Part shown: in pieces, positions 23,501 to 33,400 of the stretch
How positions within the stretch are numbered: the stretch's first letter is position 1
How the letters are laid out: each line of letters starts with the position of its first letter
Source: a virus
Length of the DNA: 40,435 nucleotides
IMG/VR virus record: IMGVR_UViG_3300007344_000067
Location: 1 to 40,435 of that record
Strand: one strand, 5' to 3'
The notes under the pieces: generated by a model
Database searches by the model: none
What the model was told of the DNA's origin: nothing
The model's input: the letters and a program-made list of their open reading frames with translations, nothing else
Position numbers and translations under genes: made by a program

Positions 23501-25491
23501 GTAGGCTTCTGGGGGATCGAGATCAATATAGTGATGGATCTGGTGTTGGGGGCCACCCAAACACATTATACGTTAATGGATCTTGGGACTATTCTTCCAG
23601 AGCAATGGGCAGAACTTCGGTTACTCCATCTGCACCTCAAGATTCTAATATTACCTTTGTTGAATTTGCAGATCAAACAAGTCCACTGGTATATCCTTAT
23701 TATTCAAATAATGCAACGGTAATTTATCTTTCAAAATCAAGCTCAACTATTTCAGATACAACTTCAACTATTGCTCAAATCCCTAGTGATGATGGTTGTC
23801 GAGTTATTAGAATTTCTGCAAACACAGCAAATAGTAATGATTGGATTGTTAGTGATCAATTATCTTCAAATAAAGACATTGCTTCATACGGTTTGCTTTC
23901 CGATGTAACCAGCACATATCAAAATTGGGATGTTGTTTCATTAGAGCTTGATAAATATGATACTGTGTTTATTGGTCATTTATACGCAGAAGATCAACAA
24001 AGTAATCCAGGCACAAGTTATTTTAATACGCCAGTTGATCGGTATACGGATGATTCTCGCCCATTCTTTGTGATGCACTATCAACCCACACAAAATTTAG
24101 CACCATCTGGAGTTATAGGTGGAAACACCGGCCACAATTTTTATGGTGTATCAAACACACATAATAGTGAAATTGTATTTTTTGGTAATACGGTAACAAC
24201 TGGTGCTGAAATTCTTGCAAATGGGCCTAGAGTGTTTGACGTGTCTCCGGTAAGCACAGCAGGACAAAAATCATCTCTTGATCATTTTACAGGCGTCGAT
24301 ATGATTGTGGATAGACGTGGTAATCTCAACATGGTTGGGCGTGATTCTGACAATATGGTGATGATTAAGCCTGCTCCAGGTAAAACAAGAGATGGATCTG
24401 ACGCGGAACAATTACCTCTCGGAGTAGACCTTGAACCGATAGTTTTTGATGTTCCTTATAATGAAGGCATGTCAACTGTTAGAACTGGGCCGGATAGAAA
24501 TCAGGTAGCTGGTGTTCAGGAATTTGAAATAATAAATTCAACAACTTTAGATTCAAATAATATGGTACTAGGAAATTGGGCTCCTCATGGAATCATTGAA
24601 GGCCCGAAGGGATCATTTTTCATTGCATGTAATAACTACAATACAGCATTTGGTGGAAACAGTATTTATTGCTATCATGTTGTAGTAACACAAAATGTTG
24701 CAACAGGTACCTACTCCGCATTAAATGTATATCCGGTATATGCAAACTCATCCCATACCACAGATATTTTTCAGGGATGCACAGGAATGGCAATAGACAG
24801 CCATGATCCTCCAAATCTTTATTATGCAACAGCAAACACGATTTTTAAAATTGAACCTAAAGGATATTCCTATGAGATAGGTGATTCTAATATCACTCAA
24901 CTTGTACCTGATACATATGACTATTGGAATGATAATTTTCAAAATGGTGCTACGGTTCCTCCACTTGGATGGTATCCGGCGACACACGCTGATCCCGGTA
25001 CATACAATCAACAAATGGAAGGAACTTATGGTAGAATCAAAGTAGACAATCGTAATCGACTTTTCTTGCGAGGAAGAGCGAATGTTTATCTATTTGACAC
25101 CGCCACTAATGAATTATATTCAGCATACTCTCCCCAAGAATATCAAACTGATATTGTGACTACTGGTGTGGATGCTACATATGAAAATCTAGTTATTGCC
25201 GATTGGGATGTTGAACCAGAAACCGGAGAGTTAGTATTTGTTTTATCTGAGATGGCCGCTGGAAATGCTTTAGTGGCTTCTATTCGTCCAAATGAAAGTT
25301 TGTCATATAGATATTCTGAAGGCGGTCAGTTAGCTCAAGTTCTAATTGACCCAGCATACACTACCAATAGATATGAAACCCCTCTTCCAACTTTAATTGG
25401 ACCGGGGGGCGGTTCTCCTACAGGATTCAAGACCTGGGTCAACGCAAAGATCAGGATTCGCAAAAAGAAAGATGATGGAACGCGAGACTAA
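17548..25491 (+). CDS. 7: Giant gp7-type wedge protein with adhesin domains and beta-propeller
   Basis: This 2647-aa protein has the gp7 N-terminus of marine T4-like phages (LPAFVREDHHNFVEFVKSYYEFLE; DRMTTQYLKFIKREIASGLP; LKNLRDFYRSKGTENSFKFLFRLVFGEDIEVYLP), a GSNY-type beta region at about 335-400, then an inserted LamG/concanavalin-like domain at about 480-905 (WWKFDSY through RYAEVRYYDKALDEQQIAHLF) and a CBM-like sandwich at about 910-1105. The wedge pattern resumes at about 1130-1190 (YQTYSYVIKSGLSIDSYKSIVERLLHTSGKKMFG). After it come three related beta-sandwich repeats (about 1270-1970) and a likely NHL/SMP-type beta-propeller (about 2060-2610; GVDMIVDRRGNLNMVG, GMAIDSHDPPNLYYA, GRIKVDNRNRLFLRG). 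T4 gp7 has 1032 aa. The extra domains probably bind surface glycans. Confidence 0.82.
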   Translation: MAYANNKISTIVENQLPAFVREDHHNFVEFVKSYYEFLELVTPPVDIPLIFDNPNQNIYNDRGKSYGKVPFVVGEVIEQYANATNPAEVTASATVFAWNQTSSTKIVTVTTIGGTLGKFFRNQEIIGKTSGAVYWPSENVIQAKSGAIQAAYDISNIRDLDRMTTQYLKFIKREIASGLPVNFNKGVNSRTALKNLRDFYRSKGTENSFKFLFRLVFGEDIEVYLPSQDMLRSSVGEVQQRTTLRIEPPTTDFNTKEIRTVGNLDGRRITGQQSKATAIIERAQGIIYGGYSFAEVDISDKVGNFQPGENLRVAYVDEITGKPITLLLQNFGVVDSIEIVDGGSNYVVGDTIESSSSTGSGLVAEVSEVDENGTIKGIVIVDPGSNYTLPPTVSIINPHGGEKGYARFNTGPLQTLLDYNFTPDSLSNSFFAESDNRGAYANTGAVGLDAYEINNATVLNPAEVDANSFSNFVTIPDKNEGLQAWWKFDSYSIEKAVKINTLDGTFYDGNDPTANLAYQGYWGPRVGDSVFTSDSRLSAFGYGTNNVLNINQPSQNALSLTSTFNEYMQQYVSNTYTTGGITGFKPIVIDSSGNGRHAWLQTTNALAYDANFTGRANVFNAGAFSSNGIYQLPTASAITTANSWVNGPNGVDDQKSLGGVVLRAHDDLRNANTQTWVMWYYPYGEIGYFGGTYNNDTAWVEYDSTNILYDPTNAPNILSRDGGSYWALQANATSTATSDYHDVIFRFQGGTWDNGSDVYGQVANTSGWFPGTLAGTLNTGGGSLRAQTWNMIALSIDYTNHVGNLYFFNTVDGLHSSNGFSIDASVDSNTVFSTAPYAGLEGWPVLNGDTEGRAVVMGAASASANGDSNSVEQNPASSAHGRYAEVRYYDKALDEQQIAHLFKNPGGKFDKTLSGDWAIVNPAISGNVASGIVYDSGESQYTIRIGSDDGSTGLQLVYNKDFVFDANAHYKMTVKAKNSGSTTAANVQFGIVAVANTGTSLVGIGGQDDWDFFQPIVQSGIGLGTEWVEKTAVFGGNTTQSGWDAAGDGAGTYDWANPAKLYGDSTLASANATFFRPVLRWDDWVSGESTDIASIKIEAQKSAKITAKVAGEFTWPKVSVGDNGKLSTSLTNSWTPRYLSDNNFYQTYSYVIKSGLSIDSYKSIVERLLHTSGKKMFGDVSSVEVVSLTPKASAFVENILNLFIDYYGGSEALLLGDNELWDNRSLKGDVAFKSDFGLYDMPDLPFDLDLAHGEFDIRATTEIKYQPTIVTDFTEATVRGRYNQVIDLNPNYNDSNYNARTYWALQIGSAEVTENGVKIFRGTWDNAAGTSGPFFTFYSPPKAFNLDGSEFAPSSYSFKGADYPYVRVLMRKIEGRNGYWTGTLFFGIDGNDNVREAYDSTGDGNIDQARREYPYTNGSVGVDEPQWTSDFQWVTWNMSNNDKWNSGIVTDLRFDFERNWPYNSYSSSAGFDRINKGEAGELSDSVFEIKRIEFVSNPGYMYGSSGPAWIAWDQSPNDMPYAKQHYSYDLLPDPTFATSNTATRPTKTSLIWEVTGAHSRLVSAYEEPYDANRAKQDAVYSFTSTPTYPASYVEGTDVVTLEFGSMPYLSPQTRWAARQGFLAWETSDPGSDGYMVLKHDPTSTVNYPYFDTGSTPNSFGTNIRGKDVKAVRLRMKRTSDTSPDDAAWSGTMYWGLGYDGEDFNEDGNVLPNDYPFGPPGALTTTQPTWGSDWHDVDWDVSTTWENVNNIGDIRFDFDRNAGATDTPNIYYIESITFIMKGGRNVRALDGHFHASEDSNDGILWQNIQGLPLDIDSSKYRYVRMKVRRIGPGGYGTNDWLGACQGETTKWIATSTQVVRRPAGASYYRPEVGGTNIGANIISQPSTLIIPAGSDPSTKSPWHILEWDMHNVNSGSVPQWLSGVSTRSIPTNTFELFNLGWLGITLTGNPTEDVEKYEIDWIQVDDGTKYPRGNHVWPIARTNQVSRLLGDRDQYSDGSGVGGHPNTLYVNGSWDYSSRAMGRTSVTPSAPQDSNITFVEFADQTSPLVYPYYSNNATVIYLSKSSSTISDTTSTIAQIPSDDGCRVIRISANTANSNDWIVSDQLSSNKDIASYGLLSDVTSTYQNWDVVSLELDKYDTVFIGHLYAEDQQSNPGTSYFNTPVDRYTDDSRPFFVMHYQPTQNLAPSGVIGGNTGHNFYGVSNTHNSEIVFFGNTVTTGAEILANGPRVFDVSPVSTAGQKSSLDHFTGVDMIVDRRGNLNMVGRDSDNMVMIKPAPGKTRDGSDAEQLPLGVDLEPIVFDVPYNEGMSTVRTGPDRNQVAGVQEFEIINSTTLDSNNMVLGNWAPHGIIEGPKGSFFIACNNYNTAFGGNSIYCYHVVVTQNVATGTYSALNVYPVYANSSHTTDIFQGCTGMAIDSHDPPNLYYATANTIFKIEPKGYSYEIGDSNITQLVPDTYDYWNDNFQNGATVPPLGWYPATHADPGTYNQQMEGTYGRIKVDNRNRLFLRGRANVYLFDTATNELYSAYSPQEYQTDIVTTGVDATYENLVIADWDVEPETGELVFVLSEMAAGNALVASIRPNESLSYRYSEGGQLAQVLIDPAYTTNRYETPLPTLIGPGGGSPTGFKTWVNAKIRIRKKKDDGTRD

Positions 25492-25523
25492 ATAGTCAAA
25501 ATTCGGCAAGTTTCGCATAAATA
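25487..25523 (+). promoter_or_regulatory. Late promoter boxes before gp8
   Basis: ACTAAATA at 25487-25494 spans the gp7 stop codon and CATAAATA at 25516-25523 lies in the 53-base space before gp8. The second differs from the T4 late consensus only in the first base. With T4 geometry it would start transcription near 25529, just ahead of GGAG at 25534-25537. Confidence 0.65.
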
Positions 25524-25544
25524 ACAGAAATATGGAGTATAGCC

Positions 25545-27395
25545 GTGCCAGCAATCGTAACAAAGCAGTTTCGCGTACATAACGCTAAAACATTTATAAC
25601 CAATCTTTTAGATCAGAATGAAGGTGGGCCGAGTGCATACGATGGCACAAGTTTTGTGTATCTTAGCATAGGTAAACCTATTTCTTGGGATGAGACTAAT
25701 TTTGGTTCTGATGACTCAAATCCACCAGATCCAGATGACGATATAATTAGCACGACCAATGTATACAGAGACGGAATGGCAGCGTCTAGGATCAATAGTA
25801 CCGATGTTTCTCTAGGTATTAGAAGATATAATTGGACATCTGGTACTGTGTATACGCAATATGATGATCAAGATGAAAATGTCAACAATGGAATTGCGGA
25901 GTTTTTTGTGTATGTTGAAAGTTCAGGTGATATATTCAAATGTCTGGATAACAACAATGGTAGCCCCTCAACTTCTCGCCCAGTAAAACCAGGTATAGGT
26001 CTAAGGGATCAGACATTTACAACTTCTGATGGGTATCGCTGGAAATTTATGGCAGAAACTCCTATTGGAGCGAGAAAGTTTATAACAAATAATTATGTTC
26101 CTATTCTTTCCGTTAACGTCCATCCAACTGCATCGGTACCAAGCGGATATGCCGATCAAAAGATTGTTCAGGAAAATGCAAATATAGGTTCGATCGAAGC
26201 ATATGTTGTGACCAGTGGAGGAGCTGGATTTGTTAGACATAGTGGGGCATTTACTACAAGAATCATATCAAGTGATCCCCCCACATCCACTACTACGAGC
26301 TTTATATTGTCATCGGATTCAGTTTTAGACTCGTATGGAGATAATGCTCTGGTAGGTGCGACAATTCATATTACAAAAACCACCACTGGGGAAATGACAA
26401 CTGGTGTCATTGATTCTTATGTTGCATCAACAAGAACAATTACAGTTACCGATCCCCTCGCTTTTGAACCAGAGAATGGAGATGTTTATCATATTGGTCC
26501 TACAGTTTGGGTATCTGGAGATGGATCTGGGGCAAACGCATATTCAATCTGCACGGCAGCCGGAGGACTATCTCAAGTCAAAGCCTTAACTACTGGGCAA
26601 GATTATAGTTATGCTATAGTCACTATTGATCCTAGTGGTATTTCGGACGGCAGTGGAACTTCTGTTCGTGCTATACTTCCTCCTCCTGGCGGGCATGGAA
26701 GAGATCCGGCAATAGAATTAAATGCTTTCAATGTTCTTATCAATAAAACCGTGCTTGGTGCAGGAACATCAAATAATTATCCAATAACAAATGATTATCG
26801 TGTAATTTCTTTACTGCGAAATCCACTACTCTCTAACGGATATAATCAAACTGTATTAACGCCAGCAACGAGTGGTGCTAACTGGTTTGCTAATACAGAT
26901 ACCGTACATATGTCAACTTGGGTAGTGTGCAATACAACAAATTACTCTAAAGTAGGTAGTAATCCAGATGAGAAAATGCAAGTCTTTAATGATTGGCATT
27001 CTAATTTGGGGCCTCAACCTGACGATGAGGTTGAAGGCGTTAACAGTGGTGCAAAAGCTAGAGTTGTTGAGTTTAATGCCGATGGTAGAGGAATACTAAA
27101 TATGACAAATGTAGTGTTAAACAGTTCTGGTGGTACTTTTAGTCCCACTGAAGCTATCCGTTTAACTCGAACATATAATGGATTTGTACCAACCACAAAT
27201 AACTATGTGATTGCAAATGGATACTCTGATGATTGGTCGGCCGACACAACAACCATACCCGGAACAACCTTCGATGTTGTTCAAGTTGGAGAGATTGAAC
27301 CGTCAACCGGAGAAATACTCTATATTGAAAATCGCACACCTGTTTCGCGAGCCGCCGAACAACGTGAAACTGCAACAATCGTAATCGAGTTCTGA
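25545..27395 (+). CDS. 8: Baseplate wedge gp8-like
   Basis: This 616-aa protein has the gp8 N-terminal pattern: KTFITNLLDQ, FVYLSIGKPISWDETNFG, DSNPPDPDDDI, then the conserved core RRYNWTSGTVYTQYDDQD, FFVYVESSGDIFKCLDNNNGSPSTSRPVKP and TTSDGYRWKFMAETPIGARKFITNNYVPI. T4 gp8 is 334 aa and joins gp7 and gp10 in the wedge. The C-terminal 300 residues are extra and include a GGAGF-type beta repeat at about 216-230. The start is GTG at 25545 with GGAG 7 bases upstream, and no in-frame ATG would keep MPAIVTKQF-like family N-terminus. Confidence 0.88.
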   Translation: MPAIVTKQFRVHNAKTFITNLLDQNEGGPSAYDGTSFVYLSIGKPISWDETNFGSDDSNPPDPDDDIISTTNVYRDGMAASRINSTDVSLGIRRYNWTSGTVYTQYDDQDENVNNGIAEFFVYVESSGDIFKCLDNNNGSPSTSRPVKPGIGLRDQTFTTSDGYRWKFMAETPIGARKFITNNYVPILSVNVHPTASVPSGYADQKIVQENANIGSIEAYVVTSGGAGFVRHSGAFTTRIISSDPPTSTTTSFILSSDSVLDSYGDNALVGATIHITKTTTGEMTTGVIDSYVASTRTITVTDPLAFEPENGDVYHIGPTVWVSGDGSGANAYSICTAAGGLSQVKALTTGQDYSYAIVTIDPSGISDGSGTSVRAILPPPGGHGRDPAIELNAFNVLINKTVLGAGTSNNYPITNDYRVISLLRNPLLSNGYNQTVLTPATSGANWFANTDTVHMSTWVVCNTTNYSKVGSNPDEKMQVFNDWHSNLGPQPDDEVEGVNSGAKARVVEFNADGRGILNMTNVVLNSSGGTFSPTEAIRLTRTYNGFVPTTNNYVIANGYSDDWSADTTTIPGTTFDVVQVGEIEPSTGEILYIENRTPVSRAAEQRETATIVIEF

Positions 27396-27405
27396 GGAAA
27401 AACAA

Positions 27406-30400
27406 ATGCCAATAATTGCAAATACAGCACCCTACCATGATGATTATGACGAGAAAAAGCATTATTATCGTATTATGTTTAATCCTGGTAGACCTGTCCA
27501 GGCTCGTGAGCTTACGCAGATGCAAACTATGTTGCAGAAGCAAGTTGAAAGAATGGGCGATCATATATTTCAACATGGCGCGAGGGTTTTTGGTGGGAAT
27601 CCTGCATATGATAAATGTAAGTTTATTCAGCTTTCCGATTATGAAAATAACAATTCATCAAATCCCCTACTTGACGTTTCTGAATTATATAATAGCACAA
27701 CACTTATTGGTGCGAAACTTGTTCTGGATGATTCAGTAGAAACTGCTGTAGATAGTGATGGTAACATAATCACGTCGGATGGTCGCTCACCGGTTGCAAC
27801 TATTTTGTTTGTAACCTCTAGGAATGGCACTACACCAAATACACTTTTTGTTAACTATGAGACTGAGGATGAATTTCAAGCTGGAGATACGATTAAATCG
27901 GTCGTTGATGCGACATTTACGGGAACATTTACAAATGCTGTAGTTACATATGACACCACATCATCGGCCGACGCGGCCACTGGAAATGCGATGTATGTGA
28001 CTATCACTGATGGCGTATATTATGTGAAGAGTTCTTCTGGGGCGCATTTTGTTCATTGTCCACAACAGAGAATTATGTTATCTAATTATTCATCAAATGG
28101 AACATATAGTGTTGGGCTCGGAATAGAAGAAAAGTTTGCAACAGAAATAGATGACAACACTTTATATGACAATGCTGGAGGTACGTACCAGCCAACCGCG
28201 GCAGGCGCACATAGATTACAGATTGATCTGAAACTCAGAACAAAACCAGGTTCTGATGGAATAACAGTTTCACAAGAAATAGCAAGCGATTATTTTGAAT
28301 TGCTTCGCATTGAAGATGGAATTCGAGTGTTTAGCGCGGGAGCCTCGGCATCAACATCAAGAGTATACTCTGCTATCGGTGATGCTATGGCAAACAGAAC
28401 GTACCATGCAGAAGGTAATTTTGTCGTCGATCCGTTTGAATGCAAGGTCGAAGAAACAAATCCACCTAGCGCACAGCTCAAAGTCACAGTTTCTCCCGCG
28501 CGGGGTAAGGACACTGCTTTAGCTTATGTTGGTGGTCGCGAGTTCTCTTTAGCAGGATCTTGGTCCAAGCTCATTGATAGGGCTCGGGGAACTGCGATTC
28601 TTCGTGATCGTGTTGCTCCAACTGCTATTGGATCGTACATAACCATTCGTGATCTGAAGGTGTCTAATCATCTGGGTGAAGATGTTCTTGATGCAGGTCA
28701 GCTTCCTGTTTGGGATATGCACAGCGTAAATTCATATAATATTAATACTAGCTCTGAGCAAGAATATAACTCAACACGAATTGGATCGTTTCGACTTCGT
28801 GATCTGAAGACATCAGGTAGATTTGGTAACACTGCTGCGGCTAATGTCTATACGGTATACATTCAAGACTACAAGTCATCAAATGCCATAACTGGATATT
28901 TCTCCGATGTCACATCAGACAATGGAAAAACAGTCAAGATTACATCAACAAGCACTCTTAATACATCTACGAATGCTTATATTGGATCGAAACTTTCGAT
29001 TGTCTCTTCTGTAGTTGATGGGCAGACAGACTATGCTAATCAGACCAGAATTATCATTGCCAGCTCAGATACCGCTGGAACCACATCGCTAACACTGGAT
29101 AAGCCTTTTGATCAACCACCAGCAAACACGAGCTTCCCCGGAGAAGGCGAAGCATTCTCTCTCGTTGTTGAACCAACAGCAGCTCTAACTGGAAATGGTT
29201 GTATTGTTCCTTCTCCTTTTAAGGGACACGCTGTCGCTATCACCAGCACGAATGCTACAAACTTCGATCGAGTTACAACAGCTAACGCGCAGTTTATGAA
29301 CGCGGGTGATAACTTTGCCAATACATATCCAATTCGAGGTGGAGACCAGGCAAGTCTTCTATTCCCACTCGACACAGGCGGAGCGCGACTAGCTAACTCA
29401 ATCTCCGAAAGTGTGACGGGTGGATCTTTACATTACATCGCAAGACTTTCTGCTACATCTACCGTCAGTGGTGGAGCTGTTGTGTTCAACGCAGATCAGT
29501 TCCGCACAGGATCAATGGGATATACTACGTTCGTAGAAGGAACTCAGAAAGACAATCTTGTCGTTGTGCTTGAAAAGAACGCAAAGCCTATTGTAGTTGG
29601 ATCGGCAGACCTTTCTGCCTACACGTTTACAACGTCGAGTATCACGCTCGAAAGCGCACAGCTCATAAATGGAGACACGGTTCGTCTGTATGCTCCGGTA
29701 TTGATCAGTGATGTCAAAGCCAAGCGCAAGTCTCTGCGACAGGGATTCAATACACAGGGAACAACATATACGGTTGTTCAAAACCGATCGAACGGGCACG
29801 TTATTTTCACCACCCCAAATAAGATTCCAGGCGGAAAAGACAATCTCGGTATGCCTGATGTGTATAAGATTCGCGCAGTCATTGACACAGGCGCGCCCGG
29901 AACATCTCCAACAGATTCGATGCTGAACAACTCAACATATGACATCACAAATCGTTACACCCTAGATAATGGTCAGCGAGAAGACCTATACGATTATGCT
30001 TCTATTATCCTAAAACCTGGAGCGCCTGCTCCGTCTGGTCAAATTCTTGTTGTGTTCGATCATTTTTCACATACGGATGACACCGGAGCAGCAACTCCAG
30101 AAGCAGGATTCTTCTCTGTTGATTCATATCACAATCAGGTTGCTATTGAAAACATTCCTTCGTTCGTTTCGACTACGACAGGTGTGAGATATAATCTAAA
30201 AGACTATTTGGACTTCCGACCAGTTCGTGCGACAGATTTAACAGGAACAACAGCCGCGAACACCTCTTATTATGTCCCGATTGTTCCTACCCCACAGACT
30301 GATCCAACCGCTTCATATGCGATTGGTCAAGTTGATGCTGCGGGCGCCTTCTTCTACTGGATGCAATACTTTGCTGCTCGATTCGATAAAATCATTCTTG

Positions 30401-33400
30401 GGGATCGTGAAACTGCTTCTGGTGGTAATACTGGGATGTTGCAAATTGTGTCTGGATCAACAAATAGATCGCCTGCAACAATGCCAAAAGTGTCAAAGGT
30501 CAACGATCTATCTTTGTTTACTCTAGCTATTCCGTCTTATACTAAACAAGCATCGGATGTTGTTATTACAAAAGATTCTGTTCGTAGATATACAATGACA
30601 GATATTGATAAGCTAGAAAAAAGAATTGAAAGGCTTGAAAGAATATCAACCTTAAATCAGATTGAACAAATGTCGTCTTCTCTTAAACTCGTTGATGATC
30701 AAGGTATTGAATACTTTAAGAATGGAATTCTTGTTGATACATTTGAAGGATTATCATCATCTGATGTTGGAGTCCCTGGCTCGCCTAATCCCCAGTTTAA
30801 TGCGTCTATCGGATCGGGAAGACTTCGACCAGCGGTTGAGCAAGATAATCTTGATCTGATAATAGATCCAACTAGCAGTTCAAATTATTTTGCAAAAAAT
30901 AATATTCTAATGCTCCCGTTTACTACATCAAAAAATGTAAGAGGACTTGTTCAAGCTGCGGCTACAGTCGGTGGCGCAGAGAATATAAATCCATTTCAAA
31001 TTCAGCCTTTTTATGGAACCATGTCCCTAACGCCAAGTAGTGATAATTGGCATTCTACGCGCGATTTACCTTTGAGTGTATCCGATCGAACTAGCGCGAG
31101 ACTAGCAGCAGAAAATATGGTTCAGAATAGACTGGATCGTGGAGAAGGAAATCCAGTCTGGGGATCATGGGAGACTGAATGGTTTGGTGCTGTAGAAACA
31201 GAATCAACATACTTTAGAGATCCCGACGCAGCATATCAGTATGTTGTTGATAATCCTCCATTCCCCGGCGGCGGAAAAGGAATGAGTCATGTTATATTTA
31301 CGGACTCTTCTGGTAATGCAATATGGAATCCGGTTGATGGATATTCATACGCATCAAATGATGAAACTGGAGCATACCCAGGAGTTAAGAATCTTCGGAG
31401 TGTCAATTCAGTAAATGCTCCTCAAGATAATAGCGGTTATGTTGGTGGTATTATTGATTATGTGGCGTACAATATAAGAAAACCACATAATGACGTAAAG
31501 AACGCAACAACCGCTGGACAGGTTCGTGTTCAGGATGAGCTTCTACAAGAAGTGATTGTAACTGAACAAGGAACACGCACGCGGAGCGGTGTTCAGACTG
31601 AATTCTCCATCAAAGAAACAACAAACCTAGTTGATGAAGTCGCACTTTCTGATATTGTCTATCCATACATGCGCCCTGTTATGATTACATTCCGTGGAAG
31701 AGGGATGAAACCCAAAACCACAGTTTATCCGATTTTTGATAATGTAAATGTAGAAAACTACACAGAGCGTGCAAATGAATTAATTCTTAAAATGAACCCA
31801 GTTTCATTAGAATGGACTAATCCATTTGGAAACCTCACAGAAGAGGAAATGTTGTCTGATGCAACCACAGGAGCATACGGAACTGCGGTTGCTGTTTTTG
31901 CAAACACAGTCTATCTAACTTCCGCAAATGGTACATTCGTCTTAGATAATGCGATTAATAGATCGCGAACAGCAAGCACACCAGCGGTGATAGTTGAAAA
32001 ATATAAGCAATATTCTGGGCGATTCCTCGCTACTCCGTCAACGACCACATTCCAGTTGTTCGATACGAGAATATTTGGGCAAACTCATTGGAGAACTACG
32101 GCGATAACCGCGCGAGCAGCAAGTCTTGATACTGATCTATATGGAAGAAAGCTCCATGTTGTATATGGGAGAGGATATGGTGAGAGTCGAACAATAACTG
32201 CGTTTGATGAAACTACAGGTGTTGTGACTGTTGATTCTGCTTTCAGTCTTCAACCGAACACCAGCTCAAGATACTCAATCGGAGAACACTACACAAACTT
32301 AGCTGGAGAAGCATTTGGAATTTTCTATGTTCCGAATTATTCATACGCAAATCGAACCGCTCAAGAATATGTTGAAAGTTTATCTACGAGTGATATTTAC
32401 TGGAAGATAGCGGAACTGTCAGATCAGAGAACAACAGATACATTGAGATTTACATCAGGAAATAAAACATTTTCTCTAAGATCATCTCCTTCTCCGTTTG
32501 AGTCAGATTTGACAACACACGTTGAGGCTACATTTAGTTCTTCAGGAACAATAAACACTCGCAAGTATCGAAGTGTATTTGATATTGAAACAAGAATAGT
32601 TAATGTCACAGAAGCAGAGACGCTTGAACCTAGAACATCAACAACAGTAACGTCTTTAGGTCAACAATTAACAGGAGACGTTGTTAAATATTTTGATCCA
32701 GTAGCACAAACATTTGTGGTTGATCCAAATCTATATCCGGGTGGCATATTTATTAATGGTGTTGATATTTGGTTTGAAACAAAACATCGAAGCGATGCAG
32801 GAACAGTCTTACCTGTAATCTTGGAAATACGTCCAACTATCGCTGGTGTTCCGAGCGGGTCGCAAGTCATTGCTAGTACGTCACTGCTTCCTTCGGATGT
32901 CAAAACAACAACTAATCCAGCACTATTCAACAACACATCTACATCGTTCATCTTTGATCGACCTATCATGCTGGAATCTGGAAAGGAATATGCGATCGTT
33001 CTTCGATCTGATTCTCTTGATTATAGTGTGTGGACTGCAAAATTGGGTGATGCACTTGTTGGGACGGGCGGAAATACAGGAATACCAGAAAAGGTTGTTG
33101 ACAAACAGCCTCATTATGGATCGTTCTTTAAGTCACAAAATGGTGTGACATGGGAGCCTGAACAATTACAAGACCTTATGTTTGCAGTTCATAAATGTAT
33201 CTTTACTCCAAACCAAACAACAACTGTAATTTGGAAAAATGCTAATACACATTCCGATACAACGGCAGATTCTAGTGTTTCACTGAACTCTCCTTTAGAT
33301 CATATTAATCTGTCATCGGTAACAGGCGTGCCTGCATCAACTCCATATTTCAACTCAACTGAATTTAAACAGTGGCAAAGTGATTTCAGTTTTGATGAGT

